A program made the position numbers and the translations under genes. The notes beneath the pieces are model-generated. The model saw only the letters and a program-made list of their open reading frames with translations. It had not been told where the DNA came from and did no database searches. A stretch of 31,668 nucleotides of DNA from Coprosoma sp963660615 (GTDB lineage Bacteria; Bacillota_I; Bacilli_A; RF39; UBA660): positions 1 to 31,668 of the forward strand of contig CAVKYE010000015.1 in assembly GCA_963660615.1 (NCBI GenBank), in the 5' to 3' direction. Below, piece after piece: positions 1 to 7,005 of the stretch. Positions within the stretch are counted from its first letter, which is position 1, and each line of letters begins with the position of its first letter.

Positions 1-53
1 CTTACGTGTATAGTGGACTTTCACCACCTAGTTATATGCCATGCACGGCACAC
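1..53 (-). mobile_element. Group II intron, class C-like, 5' end (partial)
   Basis: On the minus strand, starting at base 53, the sequence begins GTGTGCC and continues with a GCATGGC hairpin strand and a GTGG-tgaaagt-CCAC stem-loop. This matches the start of the class C group II intron of Oceanobacillus iheyensis as I remember it (GUGUGCC, CAUGGG, then a GGGUGAGAGUCCC stem). GUGYG is the family 5' splice-site consensus. The element sits right behind the cold-shock terminator, after its T-run plus CTA, and class C introns are known to insert after terminator hairpins. The rest, including any maturase gene, lies left of the window. A different structured RNA is possible because only 53 bases are visible. 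Confidence 0.7.
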
Positions 54-56
54 TAG

Positions 57-81
57 AAAAAAACTACACAAGTGCAGTTTT
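57..81 (-). terminator. Terminator of the cold-shock gene
   Basis: The arms at 60-69 and 72-81 pair over ten bases with one G-U, around a two-base tip, and a T-run follows on the minus strand. The TAG stop of the gene (64-66) lies inside the 3' arm of the stem. Confidence 0.85.
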
Positions 82-276
82 AATTTCAACAACGTTTTTT
101 GCTTGAAGACCTTTGTCTGTTCTGACTAATTCAAATTCTACATATTGTCCTTCAACTAGTGTTTTATATCCTTCTGAAAGAATTGAAGAATAGTGAACAA
201 ATATATCTTCTTCGTCATTATATTCGATAAAACCAAATCCTTTTTCGTTGTTAAACCACTTGACCTTACCTCTCAC
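64..276 (-). CDS. csp: Cold-shock domain protein (CspA family)
   Basis: This 70-residue protein is a single cold-shock domain that binds single-stranded RNA or DNA and acts as an RNA chaperone in the cytoplasm. The start MRGKVKWFNNEKGFGFIEY carries RNP1 (KGFGFIEY), followed by RNP2 (IFVHYS). Length is normal for the family. The start codon is GTG at 276 with a GGGAG ribosome site upstream; no in-frame ATG fits better. It is monocistronic, divergent from agrB, and ends in its own terminator, behind which an intron has inserted. Whether it is cold-induced or constitutive cannot be told from sequence. Confidence 0.95.
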   Translation of the reverse strand: MRGKVKWFNNEKGFGFIEYNDEEDIFVHYSSILSEGYKTLVEGQYVEFELVRTDKGLQAKNVVEIKTALV

Positions 277-308
277 AATACCGCTCCCTTCTATTTACTT
301 TCATAATT

Positions 309-337
309 ATTATACCTTTGTTTTGGCATAATAAACA
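309..337 (-). promoter_or_regulatory. Candidate csp promoter
   Basis: On the minus strand a perfect TATAAT (309-314) lies about 30 bases upstream of the GTG start. The -35 is weak: TGTTTA at 17-base spacing (332-337). The -10 is convincing, the -35 is not. Confidence 0.45.
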
Positions 338-408
338 CCACAAAACATAATTCAACTTTCGACAAGTTAATGTCGCTTTGTTGCCGGCAAGTTTATTTTA
401 CAGGATTT

Positions 409-561
409 TAAAGTTTCGTAACAAAACTTTGCTTAAAATTGGTATTTTATTGCTTGAAATAGATTAATTGCTATTTGTAATTACACTTATTTTTAGTTTT
501 AGGCACTAAAACCATAAAGTTACGTATTTTTTGGTTTTGATTACTTCTAGGGTGTTATTAT
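409..561 (+). promoter_or_regulatory. agrBD control region with repeated boxes
   Basis: The 307-base gap between csp and agrB holds no gene. It contains two near-identical 12-mers, TAAAGTTTCGTA (409-420) and TAAAGTTACGTA (515-526), 106 bases apart. They resemble LytTR-type binding sites, which are built on a central GTT. A further GTT-centred box (493-503) lies 23 bases before the second, close to the usual tandem spacing. The first box is the left half of an inverted repeat, AAAGTTT (410-416) with AAACTTT (424-430). Possible -10 sequences are TGTAAT (476-481, with TTGAAA at 454-459) and TATTAT (556-561). A perfect palindrome, TTGCCGGCAA, lies at 381-390. Control by the AgrA-like protein is inference. 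Confidence 0.35.
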
Positions 562-583
562 AGGGGTGCCAGGAGGAAGTAGT

Positions 584-1183
584 ATGAAGGATTTAGTTAT
601 AAATAGTTCACTCAAACTTATAAGAAATCAACGCCCACAGTATAGCGATGAGGATCTTGAAATAATTGAATATGGACTAGTTGGGTTATATTTAATGATT
701 ACTAAGACAATAGTTATTATTGGTATAGCTTTGATACTTGGAATCTTTGAAGAATTAATTATATTTTCTATTATATATAATATAATTCGGATGCCTTCTT
801 TTGGACTTCATGCCACTAAGAGTTGGATATGCTTAGTATCTTCTAGTATTATTTTTCTTGGGACCTCTTATATGTGTGATGTGGTAATTACACCAAACTG
901 GTTAAAGTTAGTATTAGGTATAATTGGAATAATACTAATATTTAAAAATAGTCCGGCTGATACGGAAAAACGGCCAATCATAAATAAAACCCGTAGAAAA
1001 GTATATAAACTTATTTCAACTGGACTTGCTATTTTATTTGTTATATTGTCATTTGTGATTCCAGATAACTTTATTCAAAATTGTTTTATTTATTCTCTTA
1101 TAATTCAATGTTTTATGACTGCACCTTCTGTATATAAATTATTTGGATTACCTTATGATAATTATAAAAATTATATTCCATAG
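584..1183 (+). CDS. agrB: AgrB-family signal-peptide processing protease
   Basis: This is a membrane cysteine endopeptidase that cuts the C-terminal tail from AgrD and helps form the thiolactone signal peptide. The 199-residue protein has about five to six hydrophobic segments. The catalytic pair is visible in GLHATKSWIC: His76 and Cys83, seven apart as in Staphylococcus AgrB. The family motif PADTEKRPI follows at about residues 123-131. The start is ATG 584 with AGGAGG at 571-576; a GTG at 566 has no ribosome site. agrD follows after 48 bases with its own strong ribosome site, so the two form an operon. Function is highly likely; the signal itself is inferred. Confidence 0.93.
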   Translation: MKDLVINSSLKLIRNQRPQYSDEDLEIIEYGLVGLYLMITKTIVIIGIALILGIFEELIIFSIIYNIIRMPSFGLHATKSWICLVSSSIIFLGTSYMCDVVITPNWLKLVLGIIGIILIFKNSPADTEKRPIINKTRRKVYKLISTGLAILFVILSFVIPDNFIQNCFIYSLIIQCFMTAPSVYKLFGLPYDNYKNYIP

Positions 1184-1231
1184 TGGTTTAAATTTATATT
1201 TAAACATAGATTATAGGAAAGGAGATATAGT

Positions 1232-1351
1232 ATGAGTTTTATAGTTTCAATTTTAACAGGTGTTGGTTCATTTTTTGCAAATGCTGGTAGTCAGGCGTGT
1301 TTTACTTGGTGGATGGACGAGCCAAAGTGTCCTAAAAGTTTAATAAAATAA
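1232..1351 (+). CDS. agrD: AgrD-like autoinducing peptide precursor
   Basis: This 39-residue gene has AAAGGAGA at 1217-1224, seven bases from the ATG. Residues 1-20 form a hydrophobic, probably amphipathic leader. Next comes the signal region AGSQACFTWWM (residues 18-28), then the charged tail DEPKCPKSLIK. The tail follows the staphylococcal AgrD pattern DE-x3-PK-x-L exactly, which marks the AgrB cleavage point before Asp29. Cys23 would form the thiolactone with the new C-terminus. If cleavage is before DE, the ring has six residues (C-F-T-W-W-M) rather than the usual five. A second cysteine (Cys33) lies in the discarded tail. A terminator follows directly. Confidence 0.9.
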   Translation: MSFIVSILTGVGSFFANAGSQACFTWWMDEPKCPKSLIK

Positions 1352-1360
1352 TTATCTCTT

Positions 1361-1385
1361 ACTGCTTTTATAGCAGTTTTTATTT
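1361..1385 (+). terminator. Terminator of agrBD
   Basis: ACTGCT (1361-1366) pairs with AGCAGT (1372-1377) around TTTAT and is followed by TTTTAT on the plus strand, ten bases after the agrD stop. Confidence 0.8.
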
Positions 1386-1393
1386 GGAGTTTT

Positions 1394-1425
1394 AAAAAAA
1401 CTAAGATTTTAAATTACTTAGTTTT
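1394..1425 (-). terminator. Terminator of agrAC
   Basis: On the minus strand AAAACTAAG (1425-1417) pairs with CTTAGTTTT (1405-1397) and runs into Ts down to 1394. The agrC stop (1414-1416) lies in the loop. It is convergent with the agrBD terminator. Confidence 0.8.
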
Positions 1426-2754
1426 ATTTTTGATTTTTTTATTATTTAGAATTATATATAATTTTTGTGAAAACATATTTCCATCTATGGTTCTTTCATT
1501 TTCTAAACTACGATTACTTCTTACGATTTTACTTACTAGTGTAAGACCATATCCATGTCCTTCACCCTTTGTTGTGTGCCCTGCACAGTCCATTTTATCT
1601 AGTTCTAGGGTACCTGAATATGTATTAGCTATTTCAACACATAATCTATTATCAATTTTGTATATTTCAATGGTTATTTCTTTATCTTGTAAATCGGTTA
1701 CTGCTTCAATGGCATTATCTAAAAATACTCCCATTGTTTTACAAATATCTACCATTAATTTATCATTTATATTAATTAAATCTGTTGTATTAACGTCATT
1801 TGAAATATCAAGAGAATAATTAATACCTATGTCATTCATCTTTGATATTTTTGAATATATTATTGCTCTTAATCCACCTTCTGGAATTTTTTCAACTTTA
1901 TAAAATGCCTTTTCCTTTTGAGTTAGTTTTTCACCAACTAGTTTATCAATATATTTTATTAATGCTTTATTTTCTGTGTTAACCATACCTCTAATAATTA
2001 TAAGTTGATTTTTATTTTCGTGATTGTCTACTCTGTAATTATTCATTATTTTTTCGTATTCTTTTAAACTAGTTAAACTCATTTCATATTTATCACTAAC
2101 ATTTTTAAGTTTTGTTTCGACATTCATAAGTTTAAATATTATAAATACATAAAAAATTATTAAGATACTATTAATTAATAATACAATAGCATTGGGTAAA
2201 TCAATATAACTGAGTACCATAAAAATTAAAACTAATATTATTGTGATTAAACAACACAAAACAATATTATTCCTTTTTATATTTTCAAATATCTTAATAA
2301 TATGTGTATATAATGAATGAACACATTTTAATTTTAAAGATAATATTATTAAAATTGTAACGATTAAATTAAGACATAATACTCCCATCGGATTTAACAT
2401 AAAGAAATTTGCGTAGTTTCCTATTATGTTTGATACTATTAATGCCGCAAATGTCTCAGCTATCATTGTAATTCCTTGGATTATAATGACTGAAGCAATA
2501 CATTTCTCGAAATTTTTAGTAATTAAAAAATAATTAACTATAAATAATAAAAATAGCATGACAAATAGCTTTACGTAAGCTGGTGCGAAATAGTTTAGTG
2601 CGGTTCCTAGAATAATTAAAATTATAAAAGCTAGATAGAATTTGTAGTTTTTGAAATCTATTTTCTTATCTTCTAATTTGCACCATCCATAAATGTTAAC
2701 TAGACTTACAAACATACCTCCTAATGCATATGCAATTATGATATCCCAATTCAT
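1414..2754 (-). CDS. agrC: AgrC-like sensor histidine kinase (GHKL, HPK10 type)
   Basis: This is the probable membrane receptor for the AgrD-derived peptide. Residues 1 to about 210 contain six or seven hydrophobic segments, as in AgrC sensors. The phosphoacceptor region reads DNHENKNQL with His245. The GHKL ATPase domain has the N box DNAIEA (about 346-351) and the G box GHGYGLTLV (about 397-405). I chose the ATG at 2754, one base after the agrA stop, with AGGAGG inside the agrA end; the spacing of 12 bases is long. A start at 2775 would lack a ribosome site. It is transcribed with agrA and faces agrBD. The ligand match is inferred from proximity. Confidence 0.9.
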   Translation of the reverse strand: MNWDIIIAYALGGMFVSLVNIYGWCKLEDKKIDFKNYKFYLAFIILIILGTALNYFAPAYVKLFVMLFLLFIVNYFLITKNFEKCIASVIIIQGITMIAETFAALIVSNIIGNYANFFMLNPMGVLCLNLIVTILIILSLKLKCVHSLYTHIIKIFENIKRNNIVLCCLITIILVLIFMVLSYIDLPNAIVLLINSILIIFYVFIIFKLMNVETKLKNVSDKYEMSLTSLKEYEKIMNNYRVDNHENKNQLIIIRGMVNTENKALIKYIDKLVGEKLTQKEKAFYKVEKIPEGGLRAIIYSKISKMNDIGINYSLDISNDVNTTDLININDKLMVDICKTMGVFLDNAIEAVTDLQDKEITIEIYKIDNRLCVEIANTYSGTLELDKMDCAGHTTKGEGHGYGLTLVSKIVRSNRSLENERTIDGNMFSQKLYIILNNKKIKNKTK

Positions 2755-2755
2755 A

Positions 2756-3457
2756 TTATAACAACGCCTCCTCATATGTTGACGTTACCATATCTATTTT
2801 TCTACCATCATCAAATAATATTGTTTTATGTGGTTTATTGTACCCTACTACTCTGTTTTTGTTTACAATGCATGATTTATGTGTTTTTATAAAGTTATTA
2901 TTAAGCAGTTCAACTATTTCTTTTAATGTCTTATTTATTTTTATTTCTGCATAGTCTGTTTTAATGATGCTTTTTCTTTCAATTGTATCTGTTGTGATAT
3001 ATAAAATATCTCTAACGTTTATTCTGTAAAATGTTCCACAATCTTTGAATTCTATTATTTCTTTGGCATCTATAATTTCTAATACTTTGTTCAGTGTGGA
3101 AGTTAGATGCTCTTCACATTCATCATATTTGTTTATAAATGTTAGAAATAAGAAATTCTTTTTACTTACGACACTACTTAAGCTTTCATATCCACTTAGA
3201 AAAATTATTATGCTGTTGCAATCTTTATTTCTAATTATTCTTGCAACATCGATACCTGTTCTACTTGGTGTTTCTATGTCCAGAATATAAATTTTATTTG
3301 ATAATTTTTTGTTTATGATTTCTAAGAATGATTCATCATAATCATCAAATATGTGGATTTTATATTCTAGTTTATTATTCATCATGAATTTTGTGATGTG
3401 CTTTTTTACTTTTTCCCTACTTAGTAAAGCGTCATCACATATAATAAAATTTAGCAT
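2756..3457 (-). CDS. agrA: AgrA-like LytTR response regulator
   Basis: This cytoplasmic transcription factor should be phosphorylated by the adjacent kinase. The 233-residue protein has a receiver domain (about 1-125) with acidic CDD at residues 7-9 and the phosphoacceptor Asp60 in YILDIE. The LytTR DNA-binding domain (about 135-233) is recognised by FIKTHKSCIVNKNRVVGYN. The gene precedes agrC, the reverse of the staphylococcal agrCA order. A GGGAGAGGG stretch upstream is a plausible ribosome site. LytTR proteins bind repeated GTT-centred boxes; candidates lie before agrB at 409-526. Confidence 0.9.
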   Translation of the reverse strand: MLNFIICDDALLSREKVKKHITKFMMNNKLEYKIHIFDDYDESFLEIINKKLSNKIYILDIETPSRTGIDVARIIRNKDCNSIIIFLSGYESLSSVVSKKNFLFLTFINKYDECEEHLTSTLNKVLEIIDAKEIIEFKDCGTFYRINVRDILYITTDTIERKSIIKTDYAEIKINKTLKEIVELLNNNFIKTHKSCIVNKNRVVGYNKPHKTILFDDGRKIDMVTSTYEEALL

Positions 3458-3531
3458 AAAGCTTACCCTCTCCCTTATTCTCCTTTTACTAGTTTACAAT
3501 ATATCATATTTCTAAATATTTTTCTACAAAT

Positions 3532-3548
3532 TTTCCAAAACTTGGAAA
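3532..3548. repeat. Inverted repeat upstream of agrA
   Basis: TTTCCAA (3532-3538) and TTGGAAA (3542-3548) form a 17-base palindrome with a three-base centre, 75 bases upstream of the agrA start and next to the lipoprotein terminator. It could be an operator for agrAC. No regulator can be assigned. Confidence 0.35.
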
Positions 3549-3565
3549 TTTTTTTGGTGGACATT

Positions 3566-3591
3566 AAAAAAACAGATTTTTATCTCTGTTT
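3566..3591 (-). terminator. Terminator of the lipoprotein gene
   Basis: AAACAGA (3591-3585 on the minus strand) pairs with TCTGTTT (3576-3570) and is followed by Ts. The TAA stop (3580-3582) is in the loop. Confidence 0.8.
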
Positions 3592-4296
3592 ATTTGCTTC
3601 TTCTTTTATATCACTCCAGATATCTTTTGCTTCACTGGCTGCTTCTTTTCCTTTGTTGTAAATCCATGCTCCTCCTGATACTACTTTTTCGCGTATTTTT
3701 GGGCCATATTTATCAATGAAATCTTTATATGAACTATATATTTCTTGTTTTTTGGTTTCAATATCTTCTTTATGGTTTGGTTCTACAGTTTCGATTATTT
3801 CACCAATTGACATTGTGCTGTCTATCGTGTCTATTTTTTCTGCGGTTGAAAGATCTTCGAAGGTTATTCCTTGATAGTTTTCACCTTTTACTATCATTCT
3901 ATATAAAGCATCAAATTCTGCAACGCTTTGTTTCAATCCTTCTTGATATTCTTGGCTTGATGTTGCTGTTTCTTTCATGTCTTTTAGTTTTTCAGCACTT
4001 TCTTTGGCTAGGTTTACTGATGTAATTACGGCTGATTTTTTATCGGCGGTGGTTTCACTTGTTTCTTTTTGTTCGTTGGTTAGGGCATTTTCTACTTCTT
4101 CTGCTGTGGTTTGTTCTGTATTTTGATTGTCGACTATTTCTTCTTGTTCATTGGTTGCTGGGGTGCATCCCATTAGGGTAACTGATAAGCTTACGGCCAT
4201 GAATGTTGATGTAATTGCCATTTTATGTTCTTTTATAAATTCAATTACTTTATCACTAAGATTAATGTCTTTTACTGCATCATTTTTAAATGTCAT
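3580..4296 (-). CDS. Predicted lipoprotein, function unknown
   Basis: I do not recognise a family. The 238-residue protein starts with about 25 polar residues, then a hydrophobic stretch (about 27-43) ending in the lipobox VTLMGC with Cys44, so a mature lipoprotein beginning at Cys44 is predicted. Residues 45-95 are rich in Glu, Thr and Asn and probably form a flexible linker. The remainder is charged and probably helical. The long segment before the signal core is unusual; a shorter start at Met26 is possible, but the ribosome site (AGAGGTGAT) favours 4296. It lies between agrA and the calcium ATPase, has its own terminator and a TATAAT-like -10 upstream (about 4315-4320). Its position suggests a link to agr, but nothing proves it. 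Confidence 0.8.
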   Translation of the reverse strand: MTFKNDAVKDINLSDKVIEFIKEHKMAITSTFMAVSLSVTLMGCTPATNEQEEIVDNQNTEQTTAEEVENALTNEQKETSETTADKKSAVITSVNLAKESAEKLKDMKETATSSQEYQEGLKQSVAEFDALYRMIVKGENYQGITFEDLSTAEKIDTIDSTMSIGEIIETVEPNHKEDIETKKQEIYSSYKDFIDKYGPKIREKVVSGGAWIYNKGKEAASEAKDIWSDIKEEANKQR

Positions 4297-4345
4297 GTTA
4301 TCACCTCTTGGTTTAATTATAACACATTTTTGTTAAAAATACTAA

Positions 4346-6919
4346 TTATACGCCACCAAACTCACCTTTTTTTCTTAATAGTATTTTTCTTATCCAGTCT
4401 ATTGGTATTACTAAACTTGATAGTAGTAGTGTTATTTCGAATTCAAATATGGTGAGTCCATGTGTTCTAAACATGTCCCCTCCATAATATATGAGTGTGA
4501 TTTGAACTAATAGGATAAACAGTATTATTAGGATGAATATTTTGTTTTTGGTGATGTATGCTAGTAGGTTTATTCTTGGTGTTCTGGCGTTGAAACTATT
4601 AAATACACTCATGAATATAAATAGGGCAAAGAAGGCGGTCATTAGGTCGTTTTCGTTTTTTCCAAAAATATTATTTATTAATGGGCTTTTTAAGAAAATG
4701 ATACATAGTAGTGATGAGAATATTCCGGTTATTAATATTTCTTGTTTCATATAACGGTTTATTATCATTTCATTTTTTTGTTTGGGTTTTTCTTCCATGT
4801 ATTCTTTTAGTGGCGGCTCGAATGAGAAGGCTAGGGCGGCTAGGGTATCCATTACCATATTTATCCACAGCATTTGAATTACGGTTACTGGGGTATCTAC
4901 TCCAATGAATGGTCCTATTATTGATATGCTGACGGCACACATGTTTACGGTTAACTGAAAGACTATGAATTTTCTGATGCTTTTAAATATTGTTCTTCCA
5001 TATAAGATGGCATTTGATATGGATAAGAGGTTATCATCTAGGATTACTATATCGCTTGCTTCTTTGGCAACTTCGGTACCTGATCCCATTGCAAAGCCGA
5101 CATCGGCCTTTTTTAAAGCTGGGGCATCGTTTACTCCATCACCTGTCATGCCAATTACTTGTCCTGATTCTTGGGCTAGGCGAACTAATCTACTTTTATC
5201 TTGTGGAAGGCTTCTTGCTACTATTTTTAGGTTTGGTATGATTTTTTTTATTTGTTCGTCGGTCATTTTTTTTAGGTCTTCACTTGTTAGGATGATGTCT
5301 TTTTCGTTTTTTAATAGTCCGACTTCTTTGCCGATTGATTGGGCGGTTTTTATGTTATCTCCGGTTATCATTATGGTTTTTATATGGGCTTTTGAGATTA
5401 GTGATAATCCTTCGATGGCTTCTTTTCTAACTTCATCTTTGATGTAAATAAGTCCAATTAGGGTAAGTCTATTTATTTTGTTTGTTGGCATGGTAGCCAT
5501 TAATAGTACTCTTATTCCCTTTTTGGTTGCTTCATTTATTTGATTTTTTATTTTGTTTTGGTGAAAGAGTCCTACTTTTTTACCATTTTCGTAATAGTGG
5601 GTGCATTTTTCTAGGAGTATTTCTGGGGCTCCTTTGATTAGGTTGATGGTTTTTGTGTTGTATTTTATAGTGGTGATGGCGTATTTTTTTTCACTTGAAA
5701 ATGGGAATGTTTCTAGTTTTTGATAGTTTGTTTGGTGGGGCTTGTAGAAATTTAAAAGGGCTCTATCGGTGATGTTTCCTCCTACTATTTTACCATCTTC
5801 TATATATGTGGCGGCGTTATTGGCGGTCATAGCTAGTTTGGCTTGTTTATAAAAGGTTTTGTTTTGTTTTAATTCATTTTCTGTTTTGTATATGTTTCCT
5901 TTGGGGTCTGTTATGCTTATTACTTCTAGTTTTCCTTTGGTTATGGTGCCTGTTTTATCTGTGAATAGTATGTTTATGTTGCCTGCTGTTTCTATTCCCA
6001 TTAATTTTCTTACTAAGACATTATTTTTAAGCATTCTTTTCATGTTTGATGATAATACTAGTGTTATCATCATGGGAAGACCTTCTGGTACGGCTACAAC
6101 TATTATGGTTACGCTTAGGGTAAGGGCATGGAGCAAGTATCCAAACATGACTGGGAAATTTGTTATGGTTTGTTTTATGTTTGATATGTTAAAGTTATTG
6201 TCAATTATTATTACGGAAAATAGGTATGATAGTGTTACTAATATGGCTCCTATATAACCTATTTTGCTTATTTGTTTAGCTAGGTGGGTTAGTCTTTCTT
6301 TTAGTGGGCTTGTTGGGTTTTCTTCGGCGATTTCTTTGTTTATGGCTCCATATAATGTGTTGTCACCTACTTTGGTGGCTATCATTATACCTTCACCTTC
6401 ATATACTACTGATGATCTATATACATAATTTCCTTCTTTTTTGTTTATTTCCTTCATTTCTCCATTTAGGGTTGATTCATTTATGGCTAGTTTACCACTT
6501 ATTAGTTTTCCATCGGCAGGGACTTGATCTCCTGATTCTAGTTTTATGATATCGCCAACTACAATATCATTTATCATTATTTCATTTATTTTGCCGTTTC
6601 TTTTTACTTTGCTATAGGTTTTTTTTGCATCTTCTCCTAGTTTTTCGAAGGCTTTTTCACTACCGTATTCTGAAATTGTTGATATGAATGATGCTAGAAA
6701 GATGGCAATTACGATTCCAACTGTTTCATACCAATCAAAGTTTTGAAATAGAAATAGGGTTTTTATGGCAAGGGCTATGAGCAATATTTTTATTATCGGG
6801 TCTCCTAGGGTGGTGATTAGTTTTTTTATAAAGCTTTCTTTTTGTTTTTTTGACAATATGTTTGTTCCGTATTTTTTTTGGGATATGACTACTTCTTCAT
6901 CTGTTAATCCGTTTTTCAT
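4346..6919 (-). CDS. Cation-transporting P-type ATPase, calcium (PMCA-like)
   Basis: This 857-residue membrane pump probably exports Ca2+ using ATP. Motifs in order: an N-terminal cation-ATPase domain, two membrane helices, an A domain with STLNGEM (about 149-155), PEGLP in helix 4 (279-283), the phosphorylated Asp321 in DKTGT, the nucleotide-binding KGAPEILLEKC, the hinge TGDGVNDAPALKKADVGFAMG region, and a C-terminal membrane domain with NMVMDTLAALAFSFEPP. PEGLP and the NxxxD helix 6 motif indicate calcium transport of the PMCA/SERCA type. The A-domain loop, normally TGES, reads NGEM: the Glu is kept, the flanking Thr and Ser are not. The ribosome site AGGAGGTACC fixes the start. No terminator is seen after the gene. 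Confidence 0.93.
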   Translation of the reverse strand: MKNGLTDEEVVISQKKYGTNILSKKQKESFIKKLITTLGDPIIKILLIALAIKTLFLFQNFDWYETVGIVIAIFLASFISTISEYGSEKAFEKLGEDAKKTYSKVKRNGKINEIMINDIVVGDIIKLESGDQVPADGKLISGKLAINESTLNGEMKEINKKEGNYVYRSSVVYEGEGIMIATKVGDNTLYGAINKEIAEENPTSPLKERLTHLAKQISKIGYIGAILVTLSYLFSVIIIDNNFNISNIKQTITNFPVMFGYLLHALTLSVTIIVVAVPEGLPMMITLVLSSNMKRMLKNNVLVRKLMGIETAGNINILFTDKTGTITKGKLEVISITDPKGNIYKTENELKQNKTFYKQAKLAMTANNAATYIEDGKIVGGNITDRALLNFYKPHQTNYQKLETFPFSSEKKYAITTIKYNTKTINLIKGAPEILLEKCTHYYENGKKVGLFHQNKIKNQINEATKKGIRVLLMATMPTNKINRLTLIGLIYIKDEVRKEAIEGLSLISKAHIKTIMITGDNIKTAQSIGKEVGLLKNEKDIILTSEDLKKMTDEQIKKIIPNLKIVARSLPQDKSRLVRLAQESGQVIGMTGDGVNDAPALKKADVGFAMGSGTEVAKEASDIVILDDNLLSISNAILYGRTIFKSIRKFIVFQLTVNMCAVSISIIGPFIGVDTPVTVIQMLWINMVMDTLAALAFSFEPPLKEYMEEKPKQKNEMIINRYMKQEILITGIFSSLLCIIFLKSPLINNIFGKNENDLMTAFFALFIFMSVFNSFNARTPRINLLAYITKNKIFILIILFILLVQITLIYYGGDMFRTHGLTIFEFEITLLLSSLVIPIDWIRKILLRKKGEFGGV

Positions 6920-6979
6920 AGGTACCTCCTAGAAAAACTTATTATTTTTTTGTTTTTTTTATCCTTTTTTTCCTTCGAC

Positions 6980-7005
6980 AAAAAAAGCACTTTATTGTGC
7001 TTTTT
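6980..7005 (-). terminator. Terminator of the HD-GYP gene
   Basis: AAAAAGCAC (7005-6997) pairs with GTGCTTTTT (6990-6982) on the minus strand and runs into a T-run. The TAA stop (6992-6994) lies in the loop. Confidence 0.9.

Noticed and set aside
566..583. Upstream GTG start for agrB
   Set aside because: It overlaps the region before AGGAGG (571-576) and has no ribosome site; the ATG at 584 is well spaced.
2755..2775. Upstream ATG start for agrC
   Set aside because: The AGGAGG lies just after this ATG, not before it, so it serves the ATG at 2754.
4711..6549. Several plus-strand reading frames opposite the calcium ATPase
   Set aside because: They are low-complexity, hydrophobic frames without ribosome sites, antisense to a gene with complete motifs.
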